A stretch of 64,000 nucleotides of DNA from Rhizophagus clarus (Eukaryota; Glomeromycota; Glomeromycetes; Glomerales; Glomeraceae), in assembly GCA_015698045.1 (NCBI GenBank), contig BLAL01000034.1, forward strand, positions 1,887,824 through 1,951,823, read 5' to 3'. The notes beneath the pieces are model-generated. The model was not told the origin of the DNA. It made no database searches and was given only the letters and a program-made list of their open reading frames with translations. Position numbers and translations under genes: made by a program. Shown here in pieces: positions 12,864-25,422 of this stretch. The stretch's first letter is position 1, and the number at the start of each line of letters is the position of its first letter.

Positions 12864-15028
12864 ATGAAGAGTTTCTTCAATAAAGCTATGAAACGCTTCA
12901 GTGGGGACGGTAGCAAACTGAACGATACGTCGTCTTATACCACCACCACCACCACCACCACCACTACAACACGTTATGATGAAAATGGTGCAGAATTATT
13001 TAATTAATTTATCAAAAATTTTTTTTAAAATTTATCTAATAATTCTTATTAATTGGTAATAGGTGAACCTATCGTCGAAGTAGTTACCAAAACTGTTAAA
13101 GGCGGTACAAACGAAGAACCCGTTGAAGTGTACGAGACAAACAAGGAACTCACAAGCAAGGGACCCGTTGAAGTGTACGAATATGAAACAAGGGTTGTCG
13201 ATGATGGAACAAAACCTGTTGAATACAAAACCGAAAATTTAGTAGAAAAACCAATAGCAAAACTAATAACAAAACCGGTTGAAAAACTTGCAGGGAAACA
13301 CGATAAAAAACCCGAAGAGCGTGATCCCGATGAACCAGAATTGGATGAAAGTACTGTACACCAGGGCGAAAGAAGTGATCCTGCTAGGTTTATATTTATT
13401 TGCTTATTGTTAATTCATTTGTATTCTTTTTCTATATAAATATTCTTTAATAACTATTTTGTTTACAAAAATAGTCGATGTTCACCTGTTGTAGTTGCTA
13501 ATGAATTCAAAGAACATCTTGATCTTACCGGTAAGTTTTTTTTTAGAAATCACGTGTAATTTCGATTCGGAACACTAATTTTTATTTATTTATTAGATCA
13601 CGACTTTTCTAAAGTCGATAAGTACGCCAGAGAAACTCCAAATGCGGAAGCTGAAAATTGTGAACGATTATCTAAATATCTTACTAAACCTTGGAATAAT
13701 GATTTAGATAAATTACGATGCATTTTCACTTGGATTACTGAAAACATACGTTATGATACCGATGCATTTTTTGGAGGCAAGATGCAACATTGTGGTCCAG
13801 AGGAGGTTTTGAAAACGCGTAAATCAGTATGTGAAGGATACGCCGGATTATATGATAAATTAACCAGTGATGCTGGTTTAAAAGTTTGGAAAATAAGTGG
13901 AAAATCTAAAGGTAAATATAAAATATTAAATAAATTTAAATAAATTTAAAACACTTTATAACACTTGAATATTTTGAATATTAAATAATATAAATTATTT
14001 TCAAAGGTGCTGGCTTTAGACCTGGTTCTGACATTAACAGTCGACAGTTTGATCATGCTTGGAATGGTGTACTTTACAAAGGGGAATTTCTCTTTGTTGA
14101 TAGCACATGGGGAGCTGGACATCTTAATGGAATGGATTTCGAAAGATGTTTCGAACCATTTTATTTTCTTTGTTCTCCAACTCAATTCATTTATAGTCAC
14201 CTTCCAGAAAAACCAGAACATCAATATGTTAAACCAGAACTTACTACAGAAGAATTTCTTGAATTACCATATGTCAAACCACAATTTTTTACTTCTGGAT
14301 TAAATTTTGTCAAACATCTCGGTACCGAAATTGTCGTATCAGATGATAAAATTGTATTCGAAATTGAAAGAGTTCATCCCGATGAGAGCAAACCTTTACA
14401 TGCTACTCTTGAATGGGAAGGTCATAACGAAGATATACCAGTAATGATTCAAAGACTTGGTACACCTGGACCAAGAGGCGGTAGAAAGTACAGATTATTA
14501 TGTAATTGTCCAAGCAAGGGTACAGGAGAATTCAACATTTACGTCATGTTGGAAGGCAATAGCGTAAGTATAATTTTACAAAATTTTCAATGCTTTTTAA
14601 TCTGCCGATAAAAATAAATAAATAAATATTTTTTTTTTTTTGGGGGGTTTTTTTTTTTTTTTTAGGGACCAATGGTATCTAAATTTAAAGTTAAAAATTC
14701 TGGAAATGGAAAAAATTATATACCATTTGTGGATACTTTTAGTGTACCATTTAGTTTTACCATTCAAAATCCTATTCATGCAAAATTAAATCATAATGAT
14801 AATGTTAAATTTGAAATTACAATATTTGATTTACCCGAATCAGAATTACCTTCATTGGCATTATTCCTACCAGAAAAATCTGCAAAAGAATTTGAAAAAG
14901 TTTCAAAAGGAAAAGATAGTTATACTTTTGCAATTGAAACTTGTGTTGATCAAAAGGGTAAATGGGGTTTAACTTATCATACTTCACCAACCCAATTTAG
15001 TTTTATTGCTCAATACATTGTTGAGTAA
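12864..15028 (+). CDS. Transglutaminase-like protein of the kyphoscoliosis-peptidase type
   Basis: Six exons (12864-12987, 13063-13387, 13475-13530, 13597-13911, 14007-14563, 14666-15028) give 579 residues. The N-terminal third is low complexity: a run of eleven Thr near residue 26, encoded by ACC/ACA repeats, then Val/Glu/Lys-rich repeats (two near copies of GPVEVYE/EPVEVYE). The transglutaminase-like core follows, with catalytic Cys in RKSVCEGYAGLYDKL, His in QFDHAWNGVLY and Asp in FVDSTWGAGHL, in the correct order. After it come two Ig-like beta modules, as in KY-family proteins and fungal Cyk3-related proteins. These proteins are linked to cytoskeleton and cytokinesis, but whether this one cuts or only binds is unknown. 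All three catalytic residues are kept. There is no signal peptide, so it is probably cytosolic. Confidence 0.78.
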
Positions 15029-15347
15029 ATTAATTTATTTATTTTATTATAAGAAAAATATAATATTTATTTATTTATTTAAAATTTTATTTATGTAAAA
15101 AGAAATGTCATATATATCATTATAAATTAATAAAACTATTTTTTTTTAAAAATATATATTATGAATAATAATATTTACATTGATCCTTCTATATGTTGTT
15201 ACACTATTAAGATATATATATATTTATTAGCATGTTAAAAGTAGTCTAGCAGAATTTGTTAGTTAACAATAATTCATTAGTGTGCAGTATTCTAACATTA
15301 ATTTTTTACTACTTTTTTAATTAATACTAAATTAAATAATTAATAGT
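15029..15347. other. Convergent intergenic spacer
   Basis: 319 bp of AT-rich DNA between converging 3' ends of the transglutaminase-like gene and the Arc1-like gene. No gene or repeat seen. Confidence 0.5.
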
Positions 15348-17077
15348 CTATTTAATAGTAGCATTAATAACAGTTGGTACAGTGCATATACCCTTTTCAG
15401 TTCTAAGTAAGTGGACGCTTTTATCCTCATTATTAACCCATGATGCTTCTTTATTATTAGTAGTTATCAGTCCAGGTTGTAAAGTTTCCCATACTTTCTT
15501 CTTGGGATTTAATACAGGTTCAGGAGTCCCTTCTATAATAGAAGTGTTAATTAATAACTCATAATTGAAATAAAAGTTACTAATATTGCTCACCTTCAAA
15601 TCCCTCAAAATATGCTTTGTCGCCTGGTTTAGATCCTGGTGGCGGATCAACAAGTTCTACTTTGCCTTCGGCTGATGTTGCTGCAAGTACCATGGCATAT
15701 GATTTAATTCCACGCATCCTAAATTTTTAAAGAGGAATTTAATTATAGAACATCAAGAGCCATAATCACCACAAAATTACTTACGATGCTGGCTTCAAAT
15801 TACAAACTAATACCACGTCTCGATCCTTACAAAAAAAATTTACTTAATAAATTTTCCCAAATAATTAAACCATTCAGAAAAGTAAATAAACTAACCTGCA
15901 TTTGATCCAACGGAATATGATTAACTAAACCACTAACCACAGTCCTCAGTTCAGCTTCACCAACATCAATTTTTTCAACGTATAATGAATCTGCATCAGG
16001 ATGCTTATCAGCTTTGACAATATGTCCAACGCGAAGATCCAGTAGAGAAGGTGAAATAATTGATGATGTTGTTGATGCTTCCTTTTTAGTTTCCTTCTCT
16101 TTTTTAGAAACTTCCTTTGCAGCCTTTTTGCCTGCTTTTTTACCTTCAGTTACTTCATTCCCTTTTGGTTGATCCTTCGTCTTATCTATCTTAGATTTTC
16201 TAGGTTCAACTTTCTTTTCAACCTATATCAAGAAACAGTTAAATAAAAATTATAAATTGTTTTCTTTAAAATTGAAATTTCATAAATGAAGAATGTTGTA
16301 CTTTTGGTGCTTCTAAATCAATCTCCACAACATTCAAACCACTTTTAGGACCCGACTCAGAAGCCGCGGTGTTTTGAATAAAATCAAACCAGCGCGTTAA
16401 ATTTAGCAGTTCAAATCGTTCATTTGAAGATAATTTTTCCTATAGAATAGTAATAATTAATATTTATATAAATTAACGTTATTGTATTCAAAATACTTAC
16501 TACAAAATTATAAGATCTAGCAAATGCAACTAGATCTGCTACAGTTAAATAATTTCCAACAATATAAGTGCGAGTGGTTAGATGTTCATTTAATTCCTAA
16601 AAATACAATAAAGTAATAAAATAATCAGATTAAAATAAAATAAATAAAGAATTAATTCAAATTACCTTTGCAACTTTAGATGGATCTTTATCGGCTTCTT
16701 CGGTTAATTTTAGCCATTTTTGAACCTATTTATAATCATAAATAAATTACTTCGAGTTCACTTTATAAACGTAAAATGTCAAATATCTTACCTCAGCTGC
16801 GTCAGTTTCATTTTTTGCTGTTAACCCAGTAATAAAAGTCTCAGCCAAACTGTTAACTACAGAAGTAGTTCCTGTAAATATTTTACCGTCTTCGAGAGTC
16901 AAGGCTGAATTCTGAAATAGAAAATATTTTTAATAAATTTAAAAAAGAATTTGGTGAATACGATAAAAAGAATACCTCAACGCTAGACTCTTGAAGTGAT
17001 ACATTAATTGAGTTTAAATAATTATAAACTAATTTAGTAGTTATATCGTTTGGTGAAAGGGCTAAAGTCGCTACCAT
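15348..17077 (-). CDS. ARC1: Arc1/AIMP1-type tRNA-binding aminoacyl-tRNA synthetase cofactor
   Basis: Nine exons (16976-17077, 16792-16911, 16666-16725, 16501-16596, 16302-16439, 15896-16222, 15785-15825, 15594-15718, 15348-15532) give 397 residues. Three parts are visible. Residues 1-170 look like a degenerate GST-C-type helical domain ([20 protein letters not shown]), used in Arc1 to dock synthetases. Residues about 175-225 are a Lys/Glu-rich linker ([19 protein letters not shown]) that can bind tRNA. The rest is an EMAP-II/tRNA-binding OB-fold: [20 protein letters not shown], then [27 protein letters not shown] and [15 protein letters not shown]. Arc1 bridges methionyl- and glutamyl-tRNA synthetases in the cytosol. 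The order GST-C, basic linker, EMAP-II fits Arc1; AIMP1 lacks the GST part. Intact. Confidence 0.88.
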
Positions 17078-17226
17078 TTTAATTTTGTAGAGTAGACAAA
17101 AAAAAAGTGAGATTCCCAAGATAGACAAGTTATCTGATAATCAACAGCCAATAGGACGACTGCATTTTTTTTGTATAAAATTCTGATCAGGTATAAGTTA
17201 TTAAAATTTCATCTTTAAAAAAACGA
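17078..17226. promoter_or_regulatory. Compact divergent promoter: ARC1-like and uL13m
   Basis: Only 149 bp separate the two start codons. Both products serve translation (cytosolic tRNA charging and the mitochondrial ribosome), so co-regulation is plausible but not shown. No factor site is claimed. Confidence 0.45.
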
Positions 17227-18042
17227 ATGTCTCAAGCCATTGGAAATGTACCATATATTTATTAATTACCATATATATATTTTCGATATATAATATCTTA
17301 TGTTAACTAATATAATATAAACTACTATTTTTTTTTTCAGACGGCATTAGCTTATGCTAGAGTATGGCATTTAGTTGATGCAAGACAAAGAATATTGGGT
17401 CGTATGGCCACCGGCATTGCAACCACTTTAATGGGAAAACATAAACCCATTTACGATCCTGCATGTAATTATTATGGTGTTTTATACTACAAGACCGTTA
17501 TTTTTATTTTATTTTATTTTTATTATTAAATTTTGCTTTAAATAGCCGATTGTGGAGATTATGTTGTAGTCATTAATGCAAAAGAAGTAGTTGTAACTGG
17601 CAAAAAAGCCGAAAAAAAATTATATAGACATCATACCGGATATCCCGGAGGTTTAAAAGAAATTGTATATAAAGATTTACAAGAAAAGAAACCCGATGAG
17701 GTATACCCTACACTTTTTTTTCTATTAAAAGAAAATTTCCAATTTCTTTACTTAACTTTAAAATATTAATTTAACTAGATTATTAGAAAAGCAGTTTCAG
17801 GAATGTTACCAAAAAATAAATTAAGAGACACTCGATTAAGCAGATTATATGTTTTTCCTGATGAAGAAAATCCTTATGAACAAAATATTACCACAATATA
17901 TGATAAAACACTTGTTGATCAATTTGGATTACCCAAACCAACTAAAAGTGAGAAGAAAAAGAAATTTAAAGACATAAAAGCCATTACTTCTGAAGTATTT
18001 CGTAAAAATAAAATAGAAAATAAAAAAATAAAGAAAATATGA
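17227..18042 (+). CDS. MRPL23: Mitochondrial large-subunit ribosomal protein uL13m
   Basis: Four exons (17227-17247, 17341-17464, 17546-17700, 17779-18042) give 187 residues. L13 signatures are clear: [20 protein letters not shown], the [20 protein letters not shown] stretch, [20 protein letters not shown] and TGYPGGLKE, then [17 protein letters not shown]. The 21-nt first exon is short but keeps frame, and [17 protein letters not shown] resembles the N-termini of fungal versions. A charged Lys-rich C-terminal extension follows the bacterial-length core. MRPL23 is the yeast name. Intact. Confidence 0.9.
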
Positions 18043-18107
18043 ACAAAAGAATGTTATTTAATGATATCTCAGTACAGTAGTGAATTCTATTCATATTAAC
18101 ATCTATG

Positions 18108-19269
18108 CTAATTAATTTGAATAAATTTATAATGTATCGATTTTAGATATTCAACAGAGTATTCAAGATATTTTATATCTTGTATAGACATTTCAAATAT
18201 ACCATCCTTAATAGTATTTTCAAATTTAAAAGAAATATCTATTAAATTTTCGTCATAAGCCAGTAAAATTTTTTTCACCTTATCCAAAAAAATAGCGGTA
18301 TCATGCAAGTTAAGTAAAATATTATTAATAGATTTGATTTCTTCGCTAACAATGGTTGATTCAATTGTATTATCTGAAGGGTATCTATAATCCTTTTTTA
18401 TAAAAAATTTTTGTGCATCCCTTAGTCCATCAACAATATCAGCTTCAATCACATGTCTATCATGCTCAAAAGAATCTACAAATGATTCCGTTCGTTCAAC
18501 CAATTGTTTAAATTTTTTAAATTTAATTATTATATTATTGATTTTCTCAAAAAAATATCTTAAATCACTATTTCTATATGATGAATCTAAAAAGAACCGA
18601 TCTTTAATTAAATTAAATTCCTCGTCAAAGAATTTAAATAAATATATTCCTTCGCGATATATTTTGTTCATAATCAGACTTGCGTTTAACAATTTATCAC
18701 AAAAATCTCGTAATCCCTCCGATATTTGAGTGGAATGCGACTTAAATACTGAACTTCTTTCTACCATATTAGCAACACGACGATATGGTACTCTATATTT
18801 GAGTACTTGTTCCAAATCTAGAAAGTAAATTATTTAATATAAACATAATAATATTTTTTAACTTATTAATGTAATGTATACCTGGAATTTCATCAACAAA
18901 GCTACATGTTGTGGTATAAGTGAATTTACTATCAAAATTCTTTTGATTGTATATTTTAAAAATCTAGTAAATAGTAATATCCACAATTCAAAAAAGAAAT
19001 AAATGGTTTATTAGAATTAAGATATATATATATATATAAATCAAATAGATAAGTACAAAAGTCCTACATACAAAAAGAATAATTAAGAGAAAACTTAAAG
19101 AAAATAAGGTCAATTTAATTCGTCGAGAAAATAAATAATTTTTTATTTCATTCTTTTTAGAATTAATGTAGGAATTGGAATTCTCTTTACGATTATTTTT
19201 TATTTGGTCACTTTCGGATTCATGTGGATATTTTTTTCGTTCTTTTATTTGATAATTTAGACCATACAT
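18108..19269 (-). CDS. Tandem membrane-helical family, copy A
   Basis: First of seven paralogues and the only one on the minus strand. Exons 19072-19269, 18882-18963 and 18108-18817 give 329 residues from the ATG at 19269; an additional 5' exon, as in copies B-D, is possible. Residues 1-45 are polar and basic, about 46-66 form a membrane span (LTLFSLSFLLIILF), then comes a linker ending VDEIP before the last intron. The last exon (710 nt) carries the shared helical domain, with RRVANMVERSSVFKSHSTQI, GLRDFCDKL, DIVDGLRDAQKF and SVEYLKSIHYKFIQ. The linker lacks the exact Leu-Pro-Gly of its siblings, making this the most diverged copy. It lies head to head with copy B, 553 bp apart. I do not recognise the family and assign no function. 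Confidence 0.7.
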
Positions 19270-19822
19270 AGTTATTATCAAAAGACATGCTGGAATGAGC
19301 AGATTCGTGAAAAAACCATTATAAATAATAATTTGAGATTATCTACAATCCGATAATCTTATCATAATTTACTACTGTATTATTTTGTTTTTTGGCTAAT
19401 TTGCATAATCAATTAAGTTTTTATTATATCATTCTTGTCAATTAGTAACGAAAGTGATTATGATTATGAATCAGTTACAAAATCTTACGTATAATGTTTA
19501 CAAAATATCAATGCTAATTTTTGTTAAGCAGTTCGGTATACCAGTACTTTTACATGATTAAATAATTATTATACGACGCGTTAACCGCATATGTTTCACT
19601 TGAGAATACTAGAGAGTACTCGTGAGAACCAATTATTTTATGAAGACTGGAAAGAAATTATATTTGTTTCCGTATTTAGCAATGAATTTGGCGGTTTTAA
19701 ATAGAATCTAATCGTTACGAAAAAAAAACATTTTTCCTACGATTTGTATAAAATTTTGAATTCGTCCGAAATTAAATTTTTTCATTATCCAAACACTCAT
19801 CGACCGTTCATAATAAAAAATC

Positions 19823-21115
19823 ATGACTAAATTTGATCTTGACAGAGAGGTTTGTAAAACTTTTGTTAGTACATCAATGCGCAGAGATATAATAAAGCAA
19901 TTCTTTTAAACGTTAATGCACTTTTCAATTTTTCAAGATCAAAGAGGATAATGATCAAGAAATTAGAGAAGAAATAGAACAGATTGATCAAAATCATTCA
20001 TCATCTTTAAATGATAGCTCGACAAAAAAACCTGTTAAAATTGATAAAATAGCTGATGTTTTTTATCAACTTAAACGCCAACTTTCTCAACAACCTGTTG
20101 AACGCGTTGTAGTAGGGTTAATGTGTGTACTTGTTTTGACTTCAGCAATTTTCTATGCGGTAAGTTTAAAAAGTACACGACGAATTCGATAAACCGAATC
20201 GTAAGTAAAATTAATTGAATTTTCTTATATAAAATAGGTACCTAGTAGAAGACCTTCCTCTTTTTTCCAAAATTTTGCTGATACAACTAATACCATTTTT
20301 AATAAAATTGATAGTGTTGATCTTCCAGGTAAAATAAAAATTTGTTTAAATATAAGTTTCGTTTCGTAAACAGTTAGTAATATATACTTTCGCTTAACGG
20401 TATAGCCGCAAATACAATAATGGAACATACTGTTGCATGTCGTAGAGCAGCAAACATGATTCAAAGAAGTCCGGCATTTAGGTCTTATGGTATTCAAATT
20501 GCAAAAGGATTACGTGGATTTGGAGAAAAAATAATGGAAGCGGGTCATTTATTACAAAAAATGTATAGTAAAGGTTCATCAGTATATAAATCTTTTGATA
20601 TAGAAATCGAAGCGATGATGAATCGGTTAAATTCAGATTATATACGACAAGGTGATGCAAGATATTTTAAAGAAAGATTAAATGTATTAATAACAAAAAT
20701 TAAAGAATTTAGAATATTAGTTCAGCAAACTCATAACTCTATACATAACGCGGAAAATATTAGACACGATACTGAGGGTTATATTTTTGATGGATTGAGA
20801 GAAGCCGAAAAATTTATTGCAAATAATAATCATTGTCATTCGGTTGATATTTCTAAAGCCAAAAAAGAGCTTTTGACTATTAATGAAATTTTAAATCATT
20901 TACACAAAACTGCTGGTCATTTAGATACGATGGAAAAAATTTTAAAGGATTATGAAGATAAATTAATGGATATTTCTGCAGAACTTGATAAAGCTGGTGG
21001 AGAATATGGCATCTTTGAAGTTACCAAATCAGATCTTAGATACTTAAAATACGCTGTTGAAAACTCAAAAACCAGTCTTCATAAATTTAATAAGAAAGCT
21101 TTAGTTTCTAATTAA
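19823..21115 (+). CDS. Tandem membrane-helical family, copy B (reference copy)
   Basis: Exons 19823-19849, 19938-20159, 20238-20328 and 20406-21115 give 349 residues. A 9-residue first exon is followed by an acidic, polar cytosol-like stretch and a membrane span (VVVGLMCVLVLTSAIFYA) at about residues 66-83. A linker (FFQNFADTTNTIFNKI, then SVDLPG) precedes the helical domain of about 235 residues on the terminal exon. Family marks: CRRAANMIQRSPAF, GLRGFGEKIMEAGHLLQKMY, SKGSSVYKSFD, RYFKERLN, RHDTEGYIFDGLREAEKFI, HLDTMEKILKDYEDKLMDIS and GIFEVTKSDLRYLKYAVE. The domain looks all-helical with heptad-like spacing. No catalytic motif, signal peptide or known domain is recognised. Topology (N-terminus in, helical domain out, or the reverse) cannot be decided from sequence alone. 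Confidence 0.75.
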
Positions 21116-21494
21116 CAAATTAAATAAATGTGATATATTTTGCTGATTAAAATATCTGATTATTAATTATCGTTATTTTGTACTTTACCATGAAATTTCA
21201 TAATCATATAAATTTTAAAATTCTATGCCATCACAAATTTGTCGATGTCGAAATTCTATCGTAATTTTCACAAAAAAATAAGGTTGATTTACAAGCATAT
21301 AACAAGCATATAATAATTATACGGAATTGATCGGAAAAACTTGGGTTTTTTTTTCTTTTCGATTCCATATTTGGTTAGATGGTGACATAAAAGATTGTCA
21401 ATGGAAAAGTTTAAAATAAACTTTGCGGGAATTTGCACCTCCAAGAAAAAAGTTTGACATTTATATTTTTTTAAAAAACAATAAATAATTATAA
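21116..21494. other. Spacer between family copies B and C
   Basis: About 380 bp of AT-rich non-coding DNA that must hold the copy B terminator and the copy C promoter. Nothing further seen. Confidence 0.45.
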
Positions 21495-24400
21495 ATGACT
21501 GAACTTCAACAAGATTTTGATGAAAATGTTAACGAAGAGAAGGTTTTAAAAAGACTTTTTAGTGCTAAAAATAACTGATAAAATCAAGAAAAAATTAAAT
21601 TTAATTTTTTTTATATAGAATCTAACTAAACCAGCTAGTACTAAAGTAAACGATAATGAAGTTGGAAAAATTGTTCCTCTTTCCTCTATTTCCACGCCTC
21701 ATAAATTAGATATTAACTCGGTAAACATAAGAAAAATTGTATATAGATATTATAAAATTTTCTTCTTACGATTATTTATTTATACATCTACAGAATAGCG
21801 ATGAAATGACAAGTAACTTGGATAATCAAACAGATTCACCAAATAAGTTGAATGAATTAATCGATGAAAACGAAAAAGATCCTTCAAACTTTTCGGCTAT
21901 TGTGAATAACGACAAACAAACCAGTTCTCCAACAATTTCGCCCATTTCGAATGACGACAGACAATTAAATCCCACCACTTTTACTACTTTGAATGAATTA
22001 AACAACAATTCTCCAAACATTTCGACCAATTTGAATGAATCAACTAACGATAAGCAAAACTCTTTAAATGATTTATCTGACGATATACAGAATTCTTCAG
22101 CCATATCGGATGATAAACAAAGTGATGATAAACAAAGTGATGATAAACAAATCAATCCTCAAACCATTTCACTCACTTCAAATGACGATGGAAAAAATGA
22201 TGATAAACAAATCGATTCACAAACCACTTCAACTATTTCGAATGACGATGGAAAAATCAATTCTCAAACCACTTCACCCATTTTTAGTGATGATAAACAA
22301 ATCGATTCGCAAACCGCTTCGAATGAAGATGGAAAGATCAATTCTTCAATCACATCATCCTTTACGAATGATGATGAAAAATTCACTTCTCCAACCACTT
22401 CAACCATTTTGTATGACGATGTCGATGGAGAAATCAAACTTCCAACCATTTCATCCTTATCCAATGACAATAAAGAAATCAATTCTCCACCCAATTTATA
22501 TGATGATAATTCGGCAAGTATTTGAATTATAATGTAGCATTTATTAATTCTCTTTAGTTTATAATAACATTAAATAATTTTGATTGAAAATTAATTAGAA
22601 TATAATAACGAACGAACCTACGTCTAAAGAAGAGGTTCGCTAATGAATATCGTTTCGAAATCAAACAAGAGCAAACTTACAATTCTAACATTGATTTTTT
22701 TAGAAAGAATTCAATCAACCCCCAGACACGAATAAAGATTCTAAGCATGATCTCAGTGAAGATAATATTAATTCGGTAAATTTTAGTAATATTTATTAAT
22801 TCCTTTTATTTTACAATAACATTAAAATTTTTATATGTTGATGATCAGAGTGCAATAGTGGATGAATCAGAAATCCAAGAAGAGGTTTGTTAAAACATCA
22901 CTTCATAATCGAAGATTTACTTCTAATTATTCTTTCTTTTTCAGAAAGAACAACTCATTAACACTAATTTGCATAATAATGGAGACTCTTTTGACGAAGA
23001 TGGGGTAAATATTTATATATGATATGATTATTAGTTTCTTGATTTATAATAACGTTTAAAATTTCGAAAAATTCCTAGGAGTATGAACTTATTCAAAATG
23101 ACAAGGTATGTCGAGAGTAATAATATCAAGAATTAAAATTTACAATTTCCAGAATTAAAAATTTACTTAATTATTAATTTTTTCAGAAAGAGCAAAATCA
23201 GCTCACAAGCACTAGTTTACGTGATGATGAAGTCTCTTCCGACGAAGATGAGGTAAATTTTATATTTAGTTTATTATGATTTATAGTAAACGTTGAAAAT
23301 TTTGAAAAAAACAAAACTCAAATTATTACGGTGAAACCAACAGCATTCTGTCGAAGGTCCTTCTAAGCATGGAATCGGTGATAGTAGTTATAGTTTTATA
23401 AATGAGGTTTATGTATGTAATTCTTTTGATTAAAACAAAATATTACAACGAACCTAAATCTCAATTATAACGGTTCTAATTATTTAATTTTTTAGAATAA
23501 TAATACTCAACTCAGTCAGCCCCCAGAGTCTATTATAGAAGATCCATCTAAGCATGAGTCCTACAATGATGATATTAAAGTGGTAAATATATACCATATT
23601 ATTATTTATTAACCTTTGGTTTAAAATAACAATAGAAACTTTGTTTAAAAACAGAATAATGAAATTGAATATTCGCGAGATTTTGATGATAAGGTTTGTT
23701 GATGGGTATTAAAAAAGAATTGCTTCGATATTGAGCAAGAATAAATCTTAAAACGAATTAAAATTTTCTAGATAAATAATAATAAAGTAATCGAAAGCAA
23801 TTCCGATGATAATGATTATTATGATGATGATGATTCGGTAAATATTTTAATATATTGCGCAATTTATTTAATGATAATAGAACTTTATGTTTAATTATCG
23901 CAAATTTTTTTTCTTTAGGAAGATGATGAGACGAAAACAGAAGTAAATCAGAATGATGATGAGACGAAAACAGAAGCAAATCAGAATGATGATGAGACGA
24001 AAACAGAAGCAAATCAGACCTCCATCACTGACGATAATACATTTGAACCTGAATCTTCTACTATGTTCAATGTATCTGATTATAATTCGGTACGCAAAGA
24101 TAAGGTCGTTTTGATTTAATAACATTAAAAAATTAAGAACAAAATTAATTATTAGTATATTGAACCTATAAAGGTTCGTTAACCATAGTAATGAATACGA
24201 TCCGTTCACTTATTTTATTTCATTTATTTTTATTTCATTTAAAATCTTCTTAAAATAAGGTTCAAGTAAACGATCAACAAATTCGTGAAAGACGACGACC
24301 CAATCAACAATATCAAGAATCATCATCACCTGAAAATCTTACCTCATTTAAAAATTCCAACGTCAGAATAACCGACACTCATCGTCCATCCGCTTCTTTT

Positions 24401-25422
24401 GGTAAAATTTTTAAAAATGTTTTGTTTTCAGTCGTGTTCTTCGCGGTTGTTTACTTTATTTACGACATTAACGTGAGTTATTAATTATTAAGCTTTTTGC
24501 TTATATATGATATATGGTATCTGAATTAATGTTATATAATAATTCTTTTTTATAAATAGCAGCTAAGTAAAAAACCTTCTTGCCTTCGAAGTATTGCTGA
24601 TATAACCGATAATATTTTCGAGGAAATTAACAGTGTTGAACTCCCAGGTAATAAAAAAAAATATACATAATATGTATATTTATTTTCGTTTGATACTTCA
24701 CATAATTATTAATTGAGCTTTATGGTATAGCCATAAATACAATATCGGATTATATAGTAAGATGCCGTTCAGCAGCAAATTCGGTTGAAAGAAGTGCAAT
24801 TAAGTCTTATGGTAATCAGATAGTAAAAGGATTACGCGATATAGGGGAAATAACGAAGAAATCACGTGATTCGTTACAGTATATGTATAGTAAAGGTTCA
24901 ACACTACAAACATCATTTGAATCAGAAATTGAAGCGATTTTGCGACGACTAGATTCAAATCATATACGACAAGATGATGGTAAATACATCCGCGATAGAT
25001 TATATCATTTAACGAAAAAGATTAAAGAAATTAGATTATTGGTCGAAAAAATTCATAATCATATACTTGATACAAAGAAAATTAGGATCAGTATTGAAGA
25101 AGATATTAGAAATGGATTGAAAGATGCTGAAAAATATAATAGGAATGAGAAGTATTCACCTGATATTGATAAAGCCAAAAAAGGAATTGACAATGTTGAT
25201 AATACTTTATCTGAATTATATACTAACATTGACAATTTAGATAAGTTGAGAGAGATTTTAAATGATTATGCAGATAAATTGGTGAATGTTTCAGAACAAT
25301 TAGATGAAATGGGTGATAAAGGCGTCAGAATTCTTAAAGCTGATATAAAACATCTAAGACTTGCTGTTGAGAATACAAAAGTTCGCAGTCATAACTTTAA
25401 TAAGCTTGCTAAAACTGATTAA
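21495..25422 (+). CDS. Tandem membrane-helical family, copy C with expanded micro-exon N-terminal region
   Basis: Eighteen exons are read, total 867 residues: 21495-21542, 21619-21720, 21794-22513, 22599-22634, 22704-22775, 22849-22884, 22945-23004, 23079-23105, 23187-23252, 23344-23406, 23496-23582, 23655-23693, 23772-23837, 23919-24089, 24156-24173, 24260-24472, 24560-24647, 24731-25422. Every exon up to 24472 has a length divisible by three, so all those introns are phase 0. The N-terminal 600 residues are acidic and Asp/Ser/Thr/Asn-rich. Exon 3 is built of repeats around DDKQIDSQTTS, and exon 14 has three copies of NDDETKTEANQ. The end is ordinary for the family: span (VLFSVVFFAVVYFIYDI), linker ending SVELPG, then CRSAANSVERSAI, GLRDIGEITKKS and YMYSKGSTLQTSFESEIEA. 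The intron after exon 3 starts with GC. The two smallest micro-exons (22599-22634, 24156-24173) are inferred from position, phase and splice sites. Confidence 0.62.

Noticed and set aside
19610-19640. GAGAACCAATTATTT word matching the arms of the transposon at 44530-49815
   Set aside because: Only about 16 bp of AT-rich sequence; could be chance, no second arm seen nearby.
22068-22532. Alternative 154-codon forward frame in copy C exon 3
   Set aside because: Out of frame with the splice-consistent reading; arises from the repeats.
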